Shown: positions 1 through 6,263, counted from the first letter of the stretch. The stretch is 9,969 nt of DNA from an uncultured bacterium (GCA_905215195.1 CAJMPF010000042.1:1-9969); one strand, 5' to 3'. Notes: generated by a model not told the origin, from the letters alone. A program made the numbers and translations.

Positions 1-12
1 CCTGCGCAAGAC

Positions 13-38
13 GAAGGCCACATTAAGTGGCCTTCTTT
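13..38 (+). terminator. Hairpin terminator of an off-window gene
   Basis: A perfect 9-bp stem (13-21 with 27-35) encloses a 5-base loop, ATTAA, and is followed by TTT. It fits a rho-independent terminator read left to right, ending a gene that lies before the window. The T-run is short, and the flanking A residues on the other side would allow some use in the reverse direction too. Confidence 0.6.
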
Positions 39-237
39 GCGTGCGGAACTCGCGACAAACTTAATGCCCGGCCCGTCGGGGCCACACGCCATTTTGTAGA
101 TGACGACTCGCTTTTCGGAACGGGGCTGATATTTTCTTGATGTTAGGCGCTCTTGGTCCTAATGGGCTTGGGGCGCCTTCGCGTTTCCTCAGCTCCGCAC
201 CCTTGCGGGTTCGAATTCCTCCGCTTGCCTACAAGAA
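39..237. other. Non-coding stretch with no recognised gene
   Basis: I see no credible coding frame here. The short frames across 137-343 overlap the tRNA gene and resemble no protein family known to me. Visible structures are a GC-rich 5-bp hairpin at 70-83, an inverted repeat AGGCGC/GCGCCT at 145-150 and 173-178, and a tRNA T-arm-like sequence around 205-221 (GGTTCGAATTCC). No matching acceptor stem or D-arm lies at the right distance, so I do not call a tRNA. It may hold a small RNA or a decayed tRNA, but neither is shown. Confidence 0.4.
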
Positions 238-269
238 AGCGCTCCAGGTTCATAAGGGCCTGGAGCGCT
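238..269 (-). terminator. Terminator of the tRNA-Gln transcript
   Basis: An 11-bp perfect stem (238-248 with 259-269) with a 10-base loop lies 13 bases beyond the tRNA 3' end. Read on the minus strand, the hairpin is followed by TTTCTTG, a short U-rich tract. Position and form fit an intrinsic terminator for the tRNA, and for anything co-transcribed with it from upstream. Confidence 0.75.
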
Positions 270-282
270 GTGTTCTTAAGGG

Positions 283-354
283 CTGGGACGGAGGGATTCG
301 AACCCCCAACAGCCGGCACCAAAAACCGGAGTTCTACCGTTGAACTACGTCCCA
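283..354 (-). tRNA. tRNA-Gln (anticodon UUG)
   Basis: The minus strand folds into a full cloverleaf. The 7-bp acceptor stem is TGGGACG/CGTCCCA, the D-stem GTTC/GAAC, the anticodon stem CCGGT/GCCGG, and the T-stem closes around the loop TTCGAAT. The 7-base anticodon loop TTTTGGT places the anticodon TTG at 322-320, which reads CAA (Gln). The discriminator base at 283 is G, as expected for bacterial tRNA-Gln. CCA is not encoded (the next bases are CCC), so the tail would be added by the CCA-adding enzyme. The gene follows the CwlM-like gene on the same strand by 38 bases. Confidence 0.95.
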
Positions 355-385
355 ATGTGTGGTGTTGCCCAAAAGCAACTCGTTT

Positions 386-414
386 AGTTTACCTAATCTG
401 CGAGGGCATCGCAA
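386..414 (-). promoter_or_regulatory. Possible promoter of tRNA-Gln
   Basis: On the minus strand, TTGCGA (414-409) and TAAACT (391-386) are separated by 17 bases. Each matches the -35 or -10 consensus at 4 of 6 positions. Transcription would start near 379, about 25 bases before the tRNA. The -35 element lies inside the end of the CwlM-like gene. The match is weak, and co-transcription from upstream is an alternative. Confidence 0.3.
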
Positions 415-1298
415 ACGCCATCGAGCAGGCGTACGGCGAGTGTCTGCGCGTCGCTGGCCGTGAAGGTGCCGTTGTAGCGCGTCATGCCCGTGAGCTCAAT
501 GCGAATGCGTGCCGGCTTCTGCTGTGCGGCGACATTGGCAGTGCGGATGCGCTGGGCCAGGTTGTGGCACTCGGCGAGGGCGATCGTGGCGCGCGGCGCT
601 GCATCTGCGGGCAGCTCATCGCTTGCGATCTCGAGCACTAGGTCAACGTCGGTTGGGACCTCGGAGTCGCAGAGCATCATGCCGCTGTTGTCGGTCGTTG
701 CCGTGGCGATATTCCACATGCGCGACGCAACACTGCGTGCGATGGGGTCCTCGCCGATAACGGCAATCTGGAAGCGCTCGAGCACGTTGGCGGCGCGAGC
801 AAAACCGATGCGGGACTCGGCTTCGGTGACCGAGGGCTTGCCCTCCCACACATGGTGCAGGCGGTTGATGTAGGCGTAGGTGTCCTGGAAGGCCATGCCG
901 TCGGCAAACAGGCCGACATTTTCCTGGAACTGCTGCAGGGCGGCCTCGGTATGCGGACCAAAGTAGCCGTCGTCTTCGCCACAGGCAAAGCCCAAAACGT
1001 TGAGAGCGCGCTGCAGGGCCTGCACATCGGCGCCATGGAAATTGGGCATGCGCAGATAGAGAGTGCGGTCGCCCAGCTTATACGAAGCGTCTACAAGGGC
1101 GCTCCAGCAGGGGATATCGACGGCATGACCGGCAGCAAGGCCGCTGTCGAGCCTGAAGGTGCTGACGGCCTGCTCAGTGGTGGCTCCAAAGTACTTGTCG
1201 GTGACTTCGGCGGCATCAATCGTGTAGCCGAGCTGCAGGAGACGAGACTGCACGTCCTCGACGGCTGCTCCTTGCATGCCCGTTGTAATAGGTTCCAT
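393..1298 (-). CDS. CwlM-like protein: two peptidoglycan-binding domains plus degenerate amidase domain
   Basis: The protein has 301 residues and no signal peptide or membrane segment. Two PG_binding_1 repeats are visible at about 9-70 and 88-145; the second has the typical DGYFGPHTEAALQQFQ core. The stretch ASYKLGDRTLY between them closely resembles actinobacterial CwlM as I remember it. The rest (about 174-300) aligns in outline with the Amidase_3 domain of CwlM: VDLVLEIASDE sits where active enzymes have an IS-I-H-A-N zinc motif, and the end RIRIEL...LAVRLLDGV matches the last strand and helix. The DPGHGG zinc motif is missing, so hydrolysis is unlikely. In mycobacteria, cytoplasmic CwlM is a catalytically inactive regulator of peptidoglycan precursor synthesis; a similar role here is an inference. 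The ATG at 1298 follows AAAGGGG (1312-1306) at a good distance. The family call is fairly sure, the function less so. Confidence 0.75.
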   Translation of the reverse strand: MEPITTGMQGAAVEDVQSRLLQLGYTIDAAEVTDKYFGATTEQAVSTFRLDSGLAAGHAVDIPCWSALVDASYKLGDRTLYLRMPNFHGADVQALQRALNVLGFACGEDDGYFGPHTEAALQQFQENVGLFADGMAFQDTYAYINRLHHVWEGKPSVTEAESRIGFARAANVLERFQIAVIGEDPIARSVASRMWNIATATTDNSGMMLCDSEVPTDVDLVLEIASDELPADAAPRATIALAECHNLAQRIRTANVAAQQKPARIRIELTGMTRYNGTFTASDAQTLAVRLLDGVCDALAD

Positions 1299-1436
1299 GA
1301 ACGAACCCCTTTCGGCGTACCATTCGTACTATTTGAGCGTCTGTCGGATAGACAACGCAAAGGGATGCATAAACATGCACTCAACAGTGTAGCAAGTTGT
1401 GCCTAAATACGCTGCTGACAGGTTTTATAACCCCCG
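1299..1436 (-). promoter_or_regulatory. Intergenic region upstream of the CwlM-like gene
   Basis: These 138 bases separate two minus-strand genes. No strong terminator follows the polyprenyl synthase stop; only a 4-bp GGTT/AACC hairpin is visible. Possible minus-strand promoter elements are TTGCTA followed after 18 bases by TATGCA, and TTGTCT followed after 17 bases by ATAGTA. A small inverted repeat, TGTC-GGATA-GACA, is also present. None is decisive, so the CwlM-like gene may have its own promoter or be read from upstream. Confidence 0.3.
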
Positions 1437-2459
1437 TTAGTTAAGACGCTCCACAAAGAAATCTGCCATGGAGAGGAACAGCTCGCGTGCGTGCGGATCA
1501 AGCTCAACGTTCTCGATGGCCGCTTTGGCCTTAGCGGTCAGGTCGAGCGCGTAAGTGTGGGCGTAATCGATGGAGCCGGTCTCCTGGAAGATCTCCACGG
1601 CGCGTGCGAGCTGCGCGGGATCATCGGTGCCTGAGGAAAGAATCGCCTCGACCTCGTCGTGGTGGCGCTCATCAGAGAGGGCGTGTACGGCGACAAGCGT
1701 GCGCTTGCCCTCGGTGATGTCGGTGCGGAAGTCCTTGTTGGCGGCCTCCTTGGTGCCGATCAAGTTGAGCAGGTCGTCCTGAATCTGGAAGGCAAGGCCC
1801 GTGTGCAGGCCAAAGGCGCGCAGTGCCTCAATCTGCTCATCGCTGCCGCCGATAATGGCTCCGGCGGCAAGTGGCGTGGCTCCGCTGTAGTACGCGGTCT
1901 TGTGCGTCGCCATGTCCAGGTAGTCATCAACCGAGATATCAAAGCGCCCGTCACGGACCCAACCCAGGTCGAGCGCTTGACCCTCGATGGTGCGGACGAT
2001 CATCTCGGTAAGCTCGTGGAGCACGCGCAGCTTCACGTCGGACTCCAGCGTGGGGTCGTCGAGAACCGTCTTGGTGACCATGGTGAGCGCCAGGTCGCCG
2101 CAATTGATGGCAAGGCCCGTGCCCTCGGTAAGGTGCATGCAGGGCTTGCCTCGACGAAGCTGTCCGTTGTCGGCGATGTCGTCGTGGATCAGCGCGCCCG
2201 ACTGGAAATGCTCGATGGCTGCCGCGGCGCTGCGGGCGCTCTCAAAGCTACCGCCCACTGCGGTTGCGGCGAGCATGCAGATAAGCGGGCGGTGGCGCTT
2301 GCCGGCGTTGGCCGTAAAAGCCGAGAGCGGCGCGTACAGGTAGCGCTCGATATCGGCAGAGGTCGCCTGTCCGTCAAAGAACGTGGCCAGATAGTCGTTA
2401 ATCTGGTCAAAGTGCTGGGCTAAAAAGCTGGTAAACGGACTGGACACGGGTTCTCGCAT
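1437..2459 (-). CDS. Polyprenyl diphosphate synthase (trans-isoprenyl transferase)
   Basis: This 340-residue protein belongs to the trans-prenyltransferase family, which condenses isopentenyl diphosphate onto an allylic diphosphate using Mg2+. The landmarks are in order: GKRHRP at 53-58, the first Asp-rich motif HDDIAD (D93, D94, D97) followed by R102-R103, K187-T188, the second Asp-rich region QIQDDLLN (Q225, D228, D229) and GKRTL at 251-255. The second motif ends in N rather than D, a variant I believe occurs in long-chain synthases. Residues 4 and 5 before the first motif are small (A89, G88) rather than aromatic, which by family rules favours a product longer than farnesyl diphosphate. 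The product could serve quinone or another lipid carrier; I cannot tell which. The ATG at 2459 has only a weak purine-rich ribosome binding site (AAGAAAGA), so the start is less certain. Confidence 0.88.
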   Translation of the reverse strand: MREPVSSPFTSFLAQHFDQINDYLATFFDGQATSADIERYLYAPLSAFTANAGKRHRPLICMLAATAVGGSFESARSAAAAIEHFQSGALIHDDIADNGQLRRGKPCMHLTEGTGLAINCGDLALTMVTKTVLDDPTLESDVKLRVLHELTEMIVRTIEGQALDLGWVRDGRFDISVDDYLDMATHKTAYYSGATPLAAGAIIGGSDEQIEALRAFGLHTGLAFQIQDDLLNLIGTKEAANKDFRTDITEGKRTLVAVHALSDERHHDEVEAILSSGTDDPAQLARAVEIFQETGSIDYAHTYALDLTAKAKAAIENVELDPHARELFLSMADFFVERLN

Positions 2460-2482
2460 TCTTTCTTAGGTTGCACCGTTGC

Positions 2483-2488
2483 ATTATG
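2483..2488 (-). promoter_or_regulatory. Possible -10 element of the polyprenyl synthase gene
   Basis: CATAAT on the minus strand, 24 bases before the start codon, matches TATAAT at 5 of 6 positions. It sits inside an 11-base palindrome, TGCAT-T-ATGCA (2480-2490). No good -35 element lies at the right distance, so the call is weak. The 113-base gap (2460-2572) otherwise holds only a TTTGGCG direct repeat (2516-2522 and 2530-2536). There is no clear terminator for the PTS gene that ends at 2573. Confidence 0.3.
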
Positions 2489-2572
2489 CAGACAACATAT
2501 TGCCACATTAGGGCGTTTGGCGCGGCAGTTTTGGCGATTTAGGACAACGGGCGTGCGTTTGATGGAGCGCGC

Positions 2573-5023
2573 CTAAATCAGCCTAAAATGCTCGAGCGCC
2601 GCAACGACACCGTCGTGATCGACGGTGTCGGTCACGTAATCGGCCTTATCCTTGAGATAGTCCGGTGCATTGCCCATGGCGATACCGACATCGACGGCGT
2701 TCATCAGCGAGACGTCATTGCTGGCGTCGCCGATGCCGTATACGGTTCCGTGGTGGGGATCGAGGGCGTCGAGTACAGACTGGATGCCCCCGCGCTTCGT
2801 GCATTCGCGGGGCGAGATTTCGGTTACCTCGAGTTCGAGCTCGTTAAAGCACAGCAGCGGCTCAAGTGCCTTATCTTGAGCGATGTGGTTGGCGAGCGAT
2901 GTAGACATCAAGATCTTGTAGACACTGTAATGTTGCAGCTGCGTGACTGCGTCGCCCAGGGTGCGCGCGTATCCGGGGACATCGGGGGCATCGGCACTCA
3001 TGCGCACGACGCCGTTGAGGCCCTCAAAGCGGATGACCTCGCCCGATTGCTCAAGGTAGGGGGCAAGACGCTGCAGCATACTGGGCGTCATCGACAGATC
3101 GCGAATTGCGTGTCCGTTGATCTCGGCGTAACCGCCCGCAAGACAGACGATGCCGGTCCAAGGCAGCTCAAGAAGTTTGGGGTGGATGCAGCTCAGGGTG
3201 CGTCCCGTGCAGATAAAGGCCATGTTGCCGTTGGCGACAAACTCGCGGATTGCCTGCGAAACCGCCTCGTTGGGATAGGGGGAGAGGTCCCGCTCGTCTT
3301 CGGGAAGGTCTTGGGCGAGCCTGGGGTCTTGCCAGGCGAGCGTTCCGTCGATATCGAAGAAGCAAATAGCACCGCGCTTATGGGCTGCGCTGGCGGCAGG
3401 GGAGGCCGAGGTGGTGGGCACAAATTCCGGCTCGAGGCCCATGATCTGGTCAAAATGCTCTTTAACGCGGGGAACGGAGATGCCGATGATCACCTGGGCG
3501 GTCTTGCCCGTAATGATGAGGCCCTTGGCGCCCACCGCGACAAACGACGCGTTATCTGCAACGATGGAAGGGTCTGCGACCTCGACGCGCAGGCGCGTGG
3601 CGCAGTTGGTTGCGCCCACGATATTGCCAACGCCACCTAAAAGCTGAATTACCCGCTCAGCGAGGACGTGATCTTGATCGGATCGACTATCGACCTCGTC
3701 ATTGGGGGATTGCTCTTTGGCAAAGTCGCTTCCCGTTAAACAATCGATTGCCGCGCGATTGGCAACATGATCCTCGCGGCCCGGTGTCTTAAGGTCATAG
3801 ACCAAGATGAGTGCTCGAAAACTAACAAAAAAGATGAGGCTAAAGGCAAGGCCGATACCGAGCGCCAAAAGATAGGCACCGGCATGCGTGCGCATGAGCG
3901 GAATAAAGTTGAAGGCTGCCATCTCCATCAGGCCGCCCGAGAAGATGCCGACGATGCCAAAGAGATTCATGGTTGTGGCAAGGCAAGACGATAAGACGGC
4001 GTAGAGCAAAAAGAGCCCGGGGTGGGTGAACATAAAGAGAAACTCGAGTGGCTCGGTAACGCCGCAAACCACCGAGGCGATGATGGCGGGAGCAAGGATG
4101 ACCCTGAGGCCGGCACGGCGCTCGGGTTTTGCGGTGGAGTAGAACGCAGCTGCGATGGCAGGAAGGCCAAAGAGCTTGACCCAGCCGGTGGCGGTAAAAC
4201 CGGCCCACGGCGCAAGTTCATTAAGGGGGCGCGTGCTATGGGAGAGGATGGGGAGCAAACTGCTCCACGTGGCGTAGATGCCGTCGTTAATGACCAGGTT
4301 GTCGTAGTAGATCGGCATGTAGAGCAGGTGGTGCAGGCCAAAGGGCTCGAGTGCTCGTTCTAAAAAGACAAAGATGCCCACGCCAAAGGGACCGATGCCT
4401 GCAAGCGCGTGACGCAGCGTATCAGTTACATCGTATACGTAGGGCACGATGGCGGCCGAGATAGCGGCAAGGGCAAACACGGCAAAAAAGCTGATGAGGT
4501 AGACCAGCGAGGAGCCCGAGAAGATGCCGAGCCAATCGGGAATTTTGGCATCGTAGAAGCGGTCATGGATGGCGACGACGGTTGCCGATACCGCCAGCGG
4601 GCCGATAATGCCGGTGTCGAGCGTCTTGATGCCGTCGATGACGGTGATACCGCTGGCGGAGGTCAAAGATGACGGGTACTCAAGTCCAAGGTTGTCTCCG
4701 CTCAGCTTAATGATCTCGCTCAAAAAGAAGCAGTAGGCAAAATAGGCGACGAGAGCCTCGAGGCAGCAACGAGCCGGTTGTTTTTGGGCAAGACCGATGG
4801 GCAGCGCTACGGCAAAAAGGAGCGGGAGGCGTTTAAAGACCGTCCACGAGCCGCGCTGGATGATGGTCCAAAAAGCGTACCAAGGGGTTCCGTATACGGC
4901 GAGATTGCCGACGATGTCCGCAGTCGTTGCGAGAGCGGAGACGCCGACCATGAGGCCTGATATAGAAAACAGCATGGCGGGCGCGAACATTGCCCCGCCA
5001 AAGCGTTGGATTTTTTGCAGCAT
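2573..5023 (-). CDS. PTS sugar transporter EIIC-EIIB fused to a HAD-IIB (Cof-type) phosphatase
   Basis: One unbroken 816-residue frame carries three domains. Residues about 1-410 are a multi-spanning EIIC of the glucose/alpha-glucoside superfamily, with the conserved substrate-site motif GVTEPLEF at 321-328 and LHHLLYMP near 230. Residues about 452-525 are EIIB, with phospho-acceptor Cys474 in NCATRLRVEV and a GAKGLI turn at 498. A Ser/Ala/Pro/Thr-rich linker (about 531-550) leads to a complete HAD domain (552-816): DIDGT at 557-561 (nucleophile D557, acid D559), Thr606 in ICTGRT, Lys743, and GDASND at 765-770 followed by the IAMGNA signature of Cof-type enzymes. The EIICB part would phosphorylate its sugar during import. 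The HAD part is a cytoplasmic phosphatase that could remove that phosphate. No EIIA domain is present, so phosphate must come from a separate EIIA. The ATG at 5023 follows GGAAGG (5035-5030). Substrate unknown; an alpha-glucoside is a guess. Confidence 0.88.
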   Translation of the reverse strand: MLQKIQRFGGAMFAPAMLFSISGLMVGVSALATTADIVGNLAVYGTPWYAFWTIIQRGSWTVFKRLPLLFAVALPIGLAQKQPARCCLEALVAYFAYCFFLSEIIKLSGDNLGLEYPSSLTSASGITVIDGIKTLDTGIIGPLAVSATVVAIHDRFYDAKIPDWLGIFSGSSLVYLISFFAVFALAAISAAIVPYVYDVTDTLRHALAGIGPFGVGIFVFLERALEPFGLHHLLYMPIYYDNLVINDGIYATWSSLLPILSHSTRPLNELAPWAGFTATGWVKLFGLPAIAAAFYSTAKPERRAGLRVILAPAIIASVVCGVTEPLEFLFMFTHPGLFLLYAVLSSCLATTMNLFGIVGIFSGGLMEMAAFNFIPLMRTHAGAYLLALGIGLAFSLIFFVSFRALILVYDLKTPGREDHVANRAAIDCLTGSDFAKEQSPNDEVDSRSDQDHVLAERVIQLLGGVGNIVGATNCATRLRVEVADPSIVADNASFVAVGAKGLIITGKTAQVIIGISVPRVKEHFDQIMGLEPEFVPTTSASPAASAAHKRGAICFFDIDGTLAWQDPRLAQDLPEDERDLSPYPNEAVSQAIREFVANGNMAFICTGRTLSCIHPKLLELPWTGIVCLAGGYAEINGHAIRDLSMTPSMLQRLAPYLEQSGEVIRFEGLNGVVRMSADAPDVPGYARTLGDAVTQLQHYSVYKILMSTSLANHIAQDKALEPLLCFNELELEVTEISPRECTKRGGIQSVLDALDPHHGTVYGIGDASNDVSLMNAVDVGIAMGNAPDYLKDKADYVTDTVDHDGVVAALEHFRLI

Positions 5024-5064
5024 GTTCTGCCTTCCGAATATCGAGGCGCGTTGCGCGTGGGGAA

Positions 5065-5076
5065 ACGTTTAAACAA
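5065..5076. promoter_or_regulatory. Operator-like palindrome A (PTS promoter)
   Basis: ACGTTTAAACAA matches 10 of 12 bases of the consensus TTGTTTAAACAA shared by four sites in this window. Its core, GTTTAAAC, is a perfect palindrome of the GT...AC form typical of GntR-family operators. It lies directly after the predicted -10 box of the PTS gene, over the likely start of transcription, where a repressor would block initiation. Confidence 0.6.
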
Positions 5077-5088
5077 TGGATTCATTGT
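5073..5088. repeat. Inverted repeat overlapping the PTS -10 box
   Basis: ACAATG and CATTGT form a perfect 6-bp inverted repeat around GATT. It overlaps both operator A and the predicted -10 box of the PTS gene. It could be an additional protein-binding site or a short hairpin at the 5' end of the transcript. Confidence 0.4.
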
Positions 5089-5089
5089 A
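5084..5089 (-). promoter_or_regulatory. Predicted -10 box of the PTS-phosphatase gene
   Basis: TACAAT on the minus strand matches TATAAT at 5 of 6 positions. Transcription would start near 5077, giving a leader of about 54 bases. No convincing -35 hexamer lies 16-18 bases upstream, so an activator or a weak promoter is possible. Confidence 0.45.
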
Positions 5090-5186
5090 GAGGGCCAGAC
5101 GAGTGTCGTACCGGCAGTTTTGAGCGAAACCGATTTGGGCATGACAGAAACCGTCAACGGCTAAATCCTGTCGCTTCACCGACATT

Positions 5187-5198
5187 CGGTTTAAACAA
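5187..5198. promoter_or_regulatory. Operator-like palindrome B (regulator promoter)
   Basis: CGGTTTAAACAA contains the same GTTTAAAC core as site A and matches the shared 12-bp consensus at 10 positions. It overlaps the likely -35 hexamer of the regulator gene, consistent with autoregulation. Sites A and B lie 122 bases apart in the divergent intergenic region. Confidence 0.6.
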
Positions 5199-5217
5199 CT
5201 TTAAGAAATGCTATCGT
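5190..5217 (+). promoter_or_regulatory. Predicted promoter of the GntR regulator gene
   Basis: TTTAAA (5190-5195) and an extended -10, TGC-TATCGT (hexamer 5212-5217), are separated by 16 bases. The TG dinucleotide one base before the -10 supports the call, although the hexamer matches only 4 of 6 positions. Transcription would start near 5224. The -35 element lies within operator B. Confidence 0.45.
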
Positions 5218-5252
5218 GCCTAGCCGGAAATGAATAATGTAGAGGTGAAACA

Positions 5253-5972
5253 ATGCCAAAAGCGATATACGAAGGAATCTACCGAGAAATACGCTCGCGC
5301 ATCATTAATGGGACCTATGCGTTTCAGGAGATGCTGCCAACCGAAGCCGAGCTGACCGCGGAATTTGGCTGCACGCGCAATACCGTCCGCCGCGCTTTGA
5401 GCATGCTGGCCGACGGGATGTTTGTGCAGCCCATACACGGCAAGGGCGTGCGCGTTATTTGGCTTAAGGGCGAAACCGACATGTTGGGCGCACTCGAAGA
5501 GGTTGAGTCGTTTGGCGAGTTTGCAAAGCGCAACAATGCCGTTGCATCGACGGACGTTAAGTCTTTCGAACATCTGGTTTGCACCGAGCAACTCTCTCGT
5601 CACCTGGGCTTTAAGGTGGGCGAGGAGTTGATTCGCGTAGTGCGTGTCCGAAGCCTCAACGGCAACGCGCGCCAAGTGGACCATGGCTATTTTTTGGCGT
5701 CGATCGCCAAGGGCCTGACTCCCGAGATCGCGGCAGATTCTATTTACGGCTATCTGGAGCACAAGCGCGGTGTCAAAGTGATGGCGAGCCGTCGTACGGT
5801 GAGTGTCGAACTCGCCAACGATGAAGACTGCAGCTATCTTGACCTCGGCAAATACAACTGCGTTGCCGTCATGGAGAGTCAGTCGTACACCTCGGATGGC
5901 ATCTTGTTTGAGGTGACGCACACTCGCACACACCCCGAGATCTTCCATTACCGCGTCAATTCCAAGCGATAG
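5253..5972 (+). CDS. GntR-family regulator, TreR/HutC type with UTRA domain
   Basis: The 239-residue protein has an N-terminal winged helix-turn-helix (about 5-68). It carries the family pattern IYREIRSRIINGTY, LPTEAELTAEFGCTRNTVRRAL (recognition helix about 41-49) and the wing HGKGVRVIW. Residues about 95-235 form a UTRA ligand-binding domain, which usually senses a sugar, sugar phosphate or other small metabolite. The overall look is closest to TreR-like repressors of trehalose and other disaccharide operons. The length is normal for the family. It is divergent from the PTS-phosphatase gene and precedes the ABC operon, and operator-like palindromes flank it on both sides. The ATG at 5253 follows AGAGGTG (5241-5247). 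It probably represses both neighbours until its ligand appears; that is an inference. Confidence 0.9.
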   Translation: MPKAIYEGIYREIRSRIINGTYAFQEMLPTEAELTAEFGCTRNTVRRALSMLADGMFVQPIHGKGVRVIWLKGETDMLGALEEVESFGEFAKRNNAVASTDVKSFEHLVCTEQLSRHLGFKVGEELIRVVRVRSLNGNARQVDHGYFLASIAKGLTPEIAADSIYGYLEHKRGVKVMASRRTVSVELANDEDCSYLDLGKYNCVAVMESQSYTSDGILFEVTHTRTHPEIFHYRVNSKR

Positions 5973-6010
5973 CCGGCTAGCTCGCAGCCTGACGAGACTC
6001 ATGGCCTCAA

Positions 6011-6065
6011 AGAGAAAACGCCCGGTCAAACCGACGGTACATCGGCTTGACCGGGCGTTTTCTCT
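6011..6065 (+). terminator. Strong, probably bidirectional terminator after the regulator gene
   Basis: A perfect 19-bp stem (6011-6029 with 6047-6065) is extended by an inner 4-bp CCGA/TCGG pairing. It lies 38 bases after the regulator stop codon. The GC core is flanked by AAAA on the left and TTTT on the right, so it can terminate in either direction. It separates the regulator from the ABC operon and implies that the operon has its own promoter. Confidence 0.9.
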
Positions 6066-6083
6066 GCATTCGATAACAAATAA

Positions 6084-6095
6084 TTGTTTATACAA
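6084..6095. promoter_or_regulatory. Operator-like palindrome C (ABC operon, distal)
   Basis: TTGTTTATACAA matches the shared consensus TTGTTTAAACAA at 11 of 12 positions. It lies about 75 bases before operator D. The preceding AACAA (6075-6079) forms an additional inverted repeat with the TTGTT of this site. Confidence 0.6.
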
Positions 6096-6115
6096 AACTT
6101 GTCAAGTATCAAGTT
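6096..6115. repeat. Nested inverted repeats next to operator C
   Basis: AACTTG (6096-6101) and CAAGTT (6110-6115) are inverted around 8 bases. A second palindrome, ACTTG-T-CAAGT (6097-6107), lies inside the same stretch. They abut operator C and differ from it in sequence. They may bind another regulator; nothing in the window says which. Confidence 0.35.
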
Positions 6116-6158
6116 GAAATTACCGTTCACCGAAGTTTTTCTACCGCTCTAGTAATAC

Positions 6159-6170
6159 TTGTTCAAACAA
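6159..6170. promoter_or_regulatory. Operator-like palindrome D (ABC operon, proximal)
   Basis: TTGTTCAAACAA matches the shared consensus at 11 of 12 positions, with inverted arms TTGTT/AACAA. It covers the predicted -35 hexamer of the ABC operon, where binding would hinder RNA polymerase. Confidence 0.6.
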
Positions 6171-6190
6171 CTAGCCAAATAGCGTATTGT
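6162..6190 (+). promoter_or_regulatory. Predicted promoter of the ABC transporter operon
   Basis: TTCAAA (6162-6167) and TATTGT (6185-6190) are separated by 17 bases, each matching consensus at 4 of 6 positions. Transcription would start near 6197. The -35 lies inside operator D, and the -10 overlaps the short palindrome TTGTACAA (6187-6194). The weak match is odd for a gene whose codon use suggests high expression. Confidence 0.4.
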
Positions 6191-6204
6191 ACAAATCAGC
6201 AAAA

Positions 6205-6255
6205 GGGGCAAAGTCCCCGAGGCAATCTCCGAAGGCGGCGGCAAAGGGTGCCGCC
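6205..6255 (+). other. Structured 5' leader of the substrate-binding protein mRNA
   Basis: The leader contains two hairpins: GGGG/CCCC at 6205-6208 and 6215-6218, and a stronger 7-bp stem GGCGGCA/TGCCGCC (6237-6243 with 6249-6255). The second ends eight bases before the ribosome binding site. They may stabilise the mRNA or modulate translation. I recognise no known riboswitch. Confidence 0.35.
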
Positions 6256-6263
6256 ACGGTGTG

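Noticed and set aside
131..230. A second tRNA gene next to tRNA-Gln
   Set aside because: Only a T-arm-like segment is visible, with one mismatch in the stem. I found no complementary acceptor strand at the distance needed for either tRNA class.
364..379. GTTGC/GCAAC hairpin as a terminator after the CwlM-like gene
   Set aside because: The stem has only 5 bp and no U-tract follows on the minus strand. Transcription may continue into tRNA-Gln.
1659..2423. Plus-strand open frame (254 codons) opposite the polyprenyl synthase
   Set aside because: All prenyltransferase motifs lie on the minus strand; this frame is a GC-rich shadow.
2588..3640. Plus-strand open frame (350 codons) opposite the EIIB-HAD part
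   Set aside because: The HAD and EIIB catalytic motifs on the minus strand prove the other reading. The plus frame shows no domain.
5220..6095. Minus-strand open frame (291 codons) antisense to the GntR regulator
   Set aside because: It runs through the strong terminator hairpin and across the regulator, whose family motifs are clear. No domain is recognisable in it.
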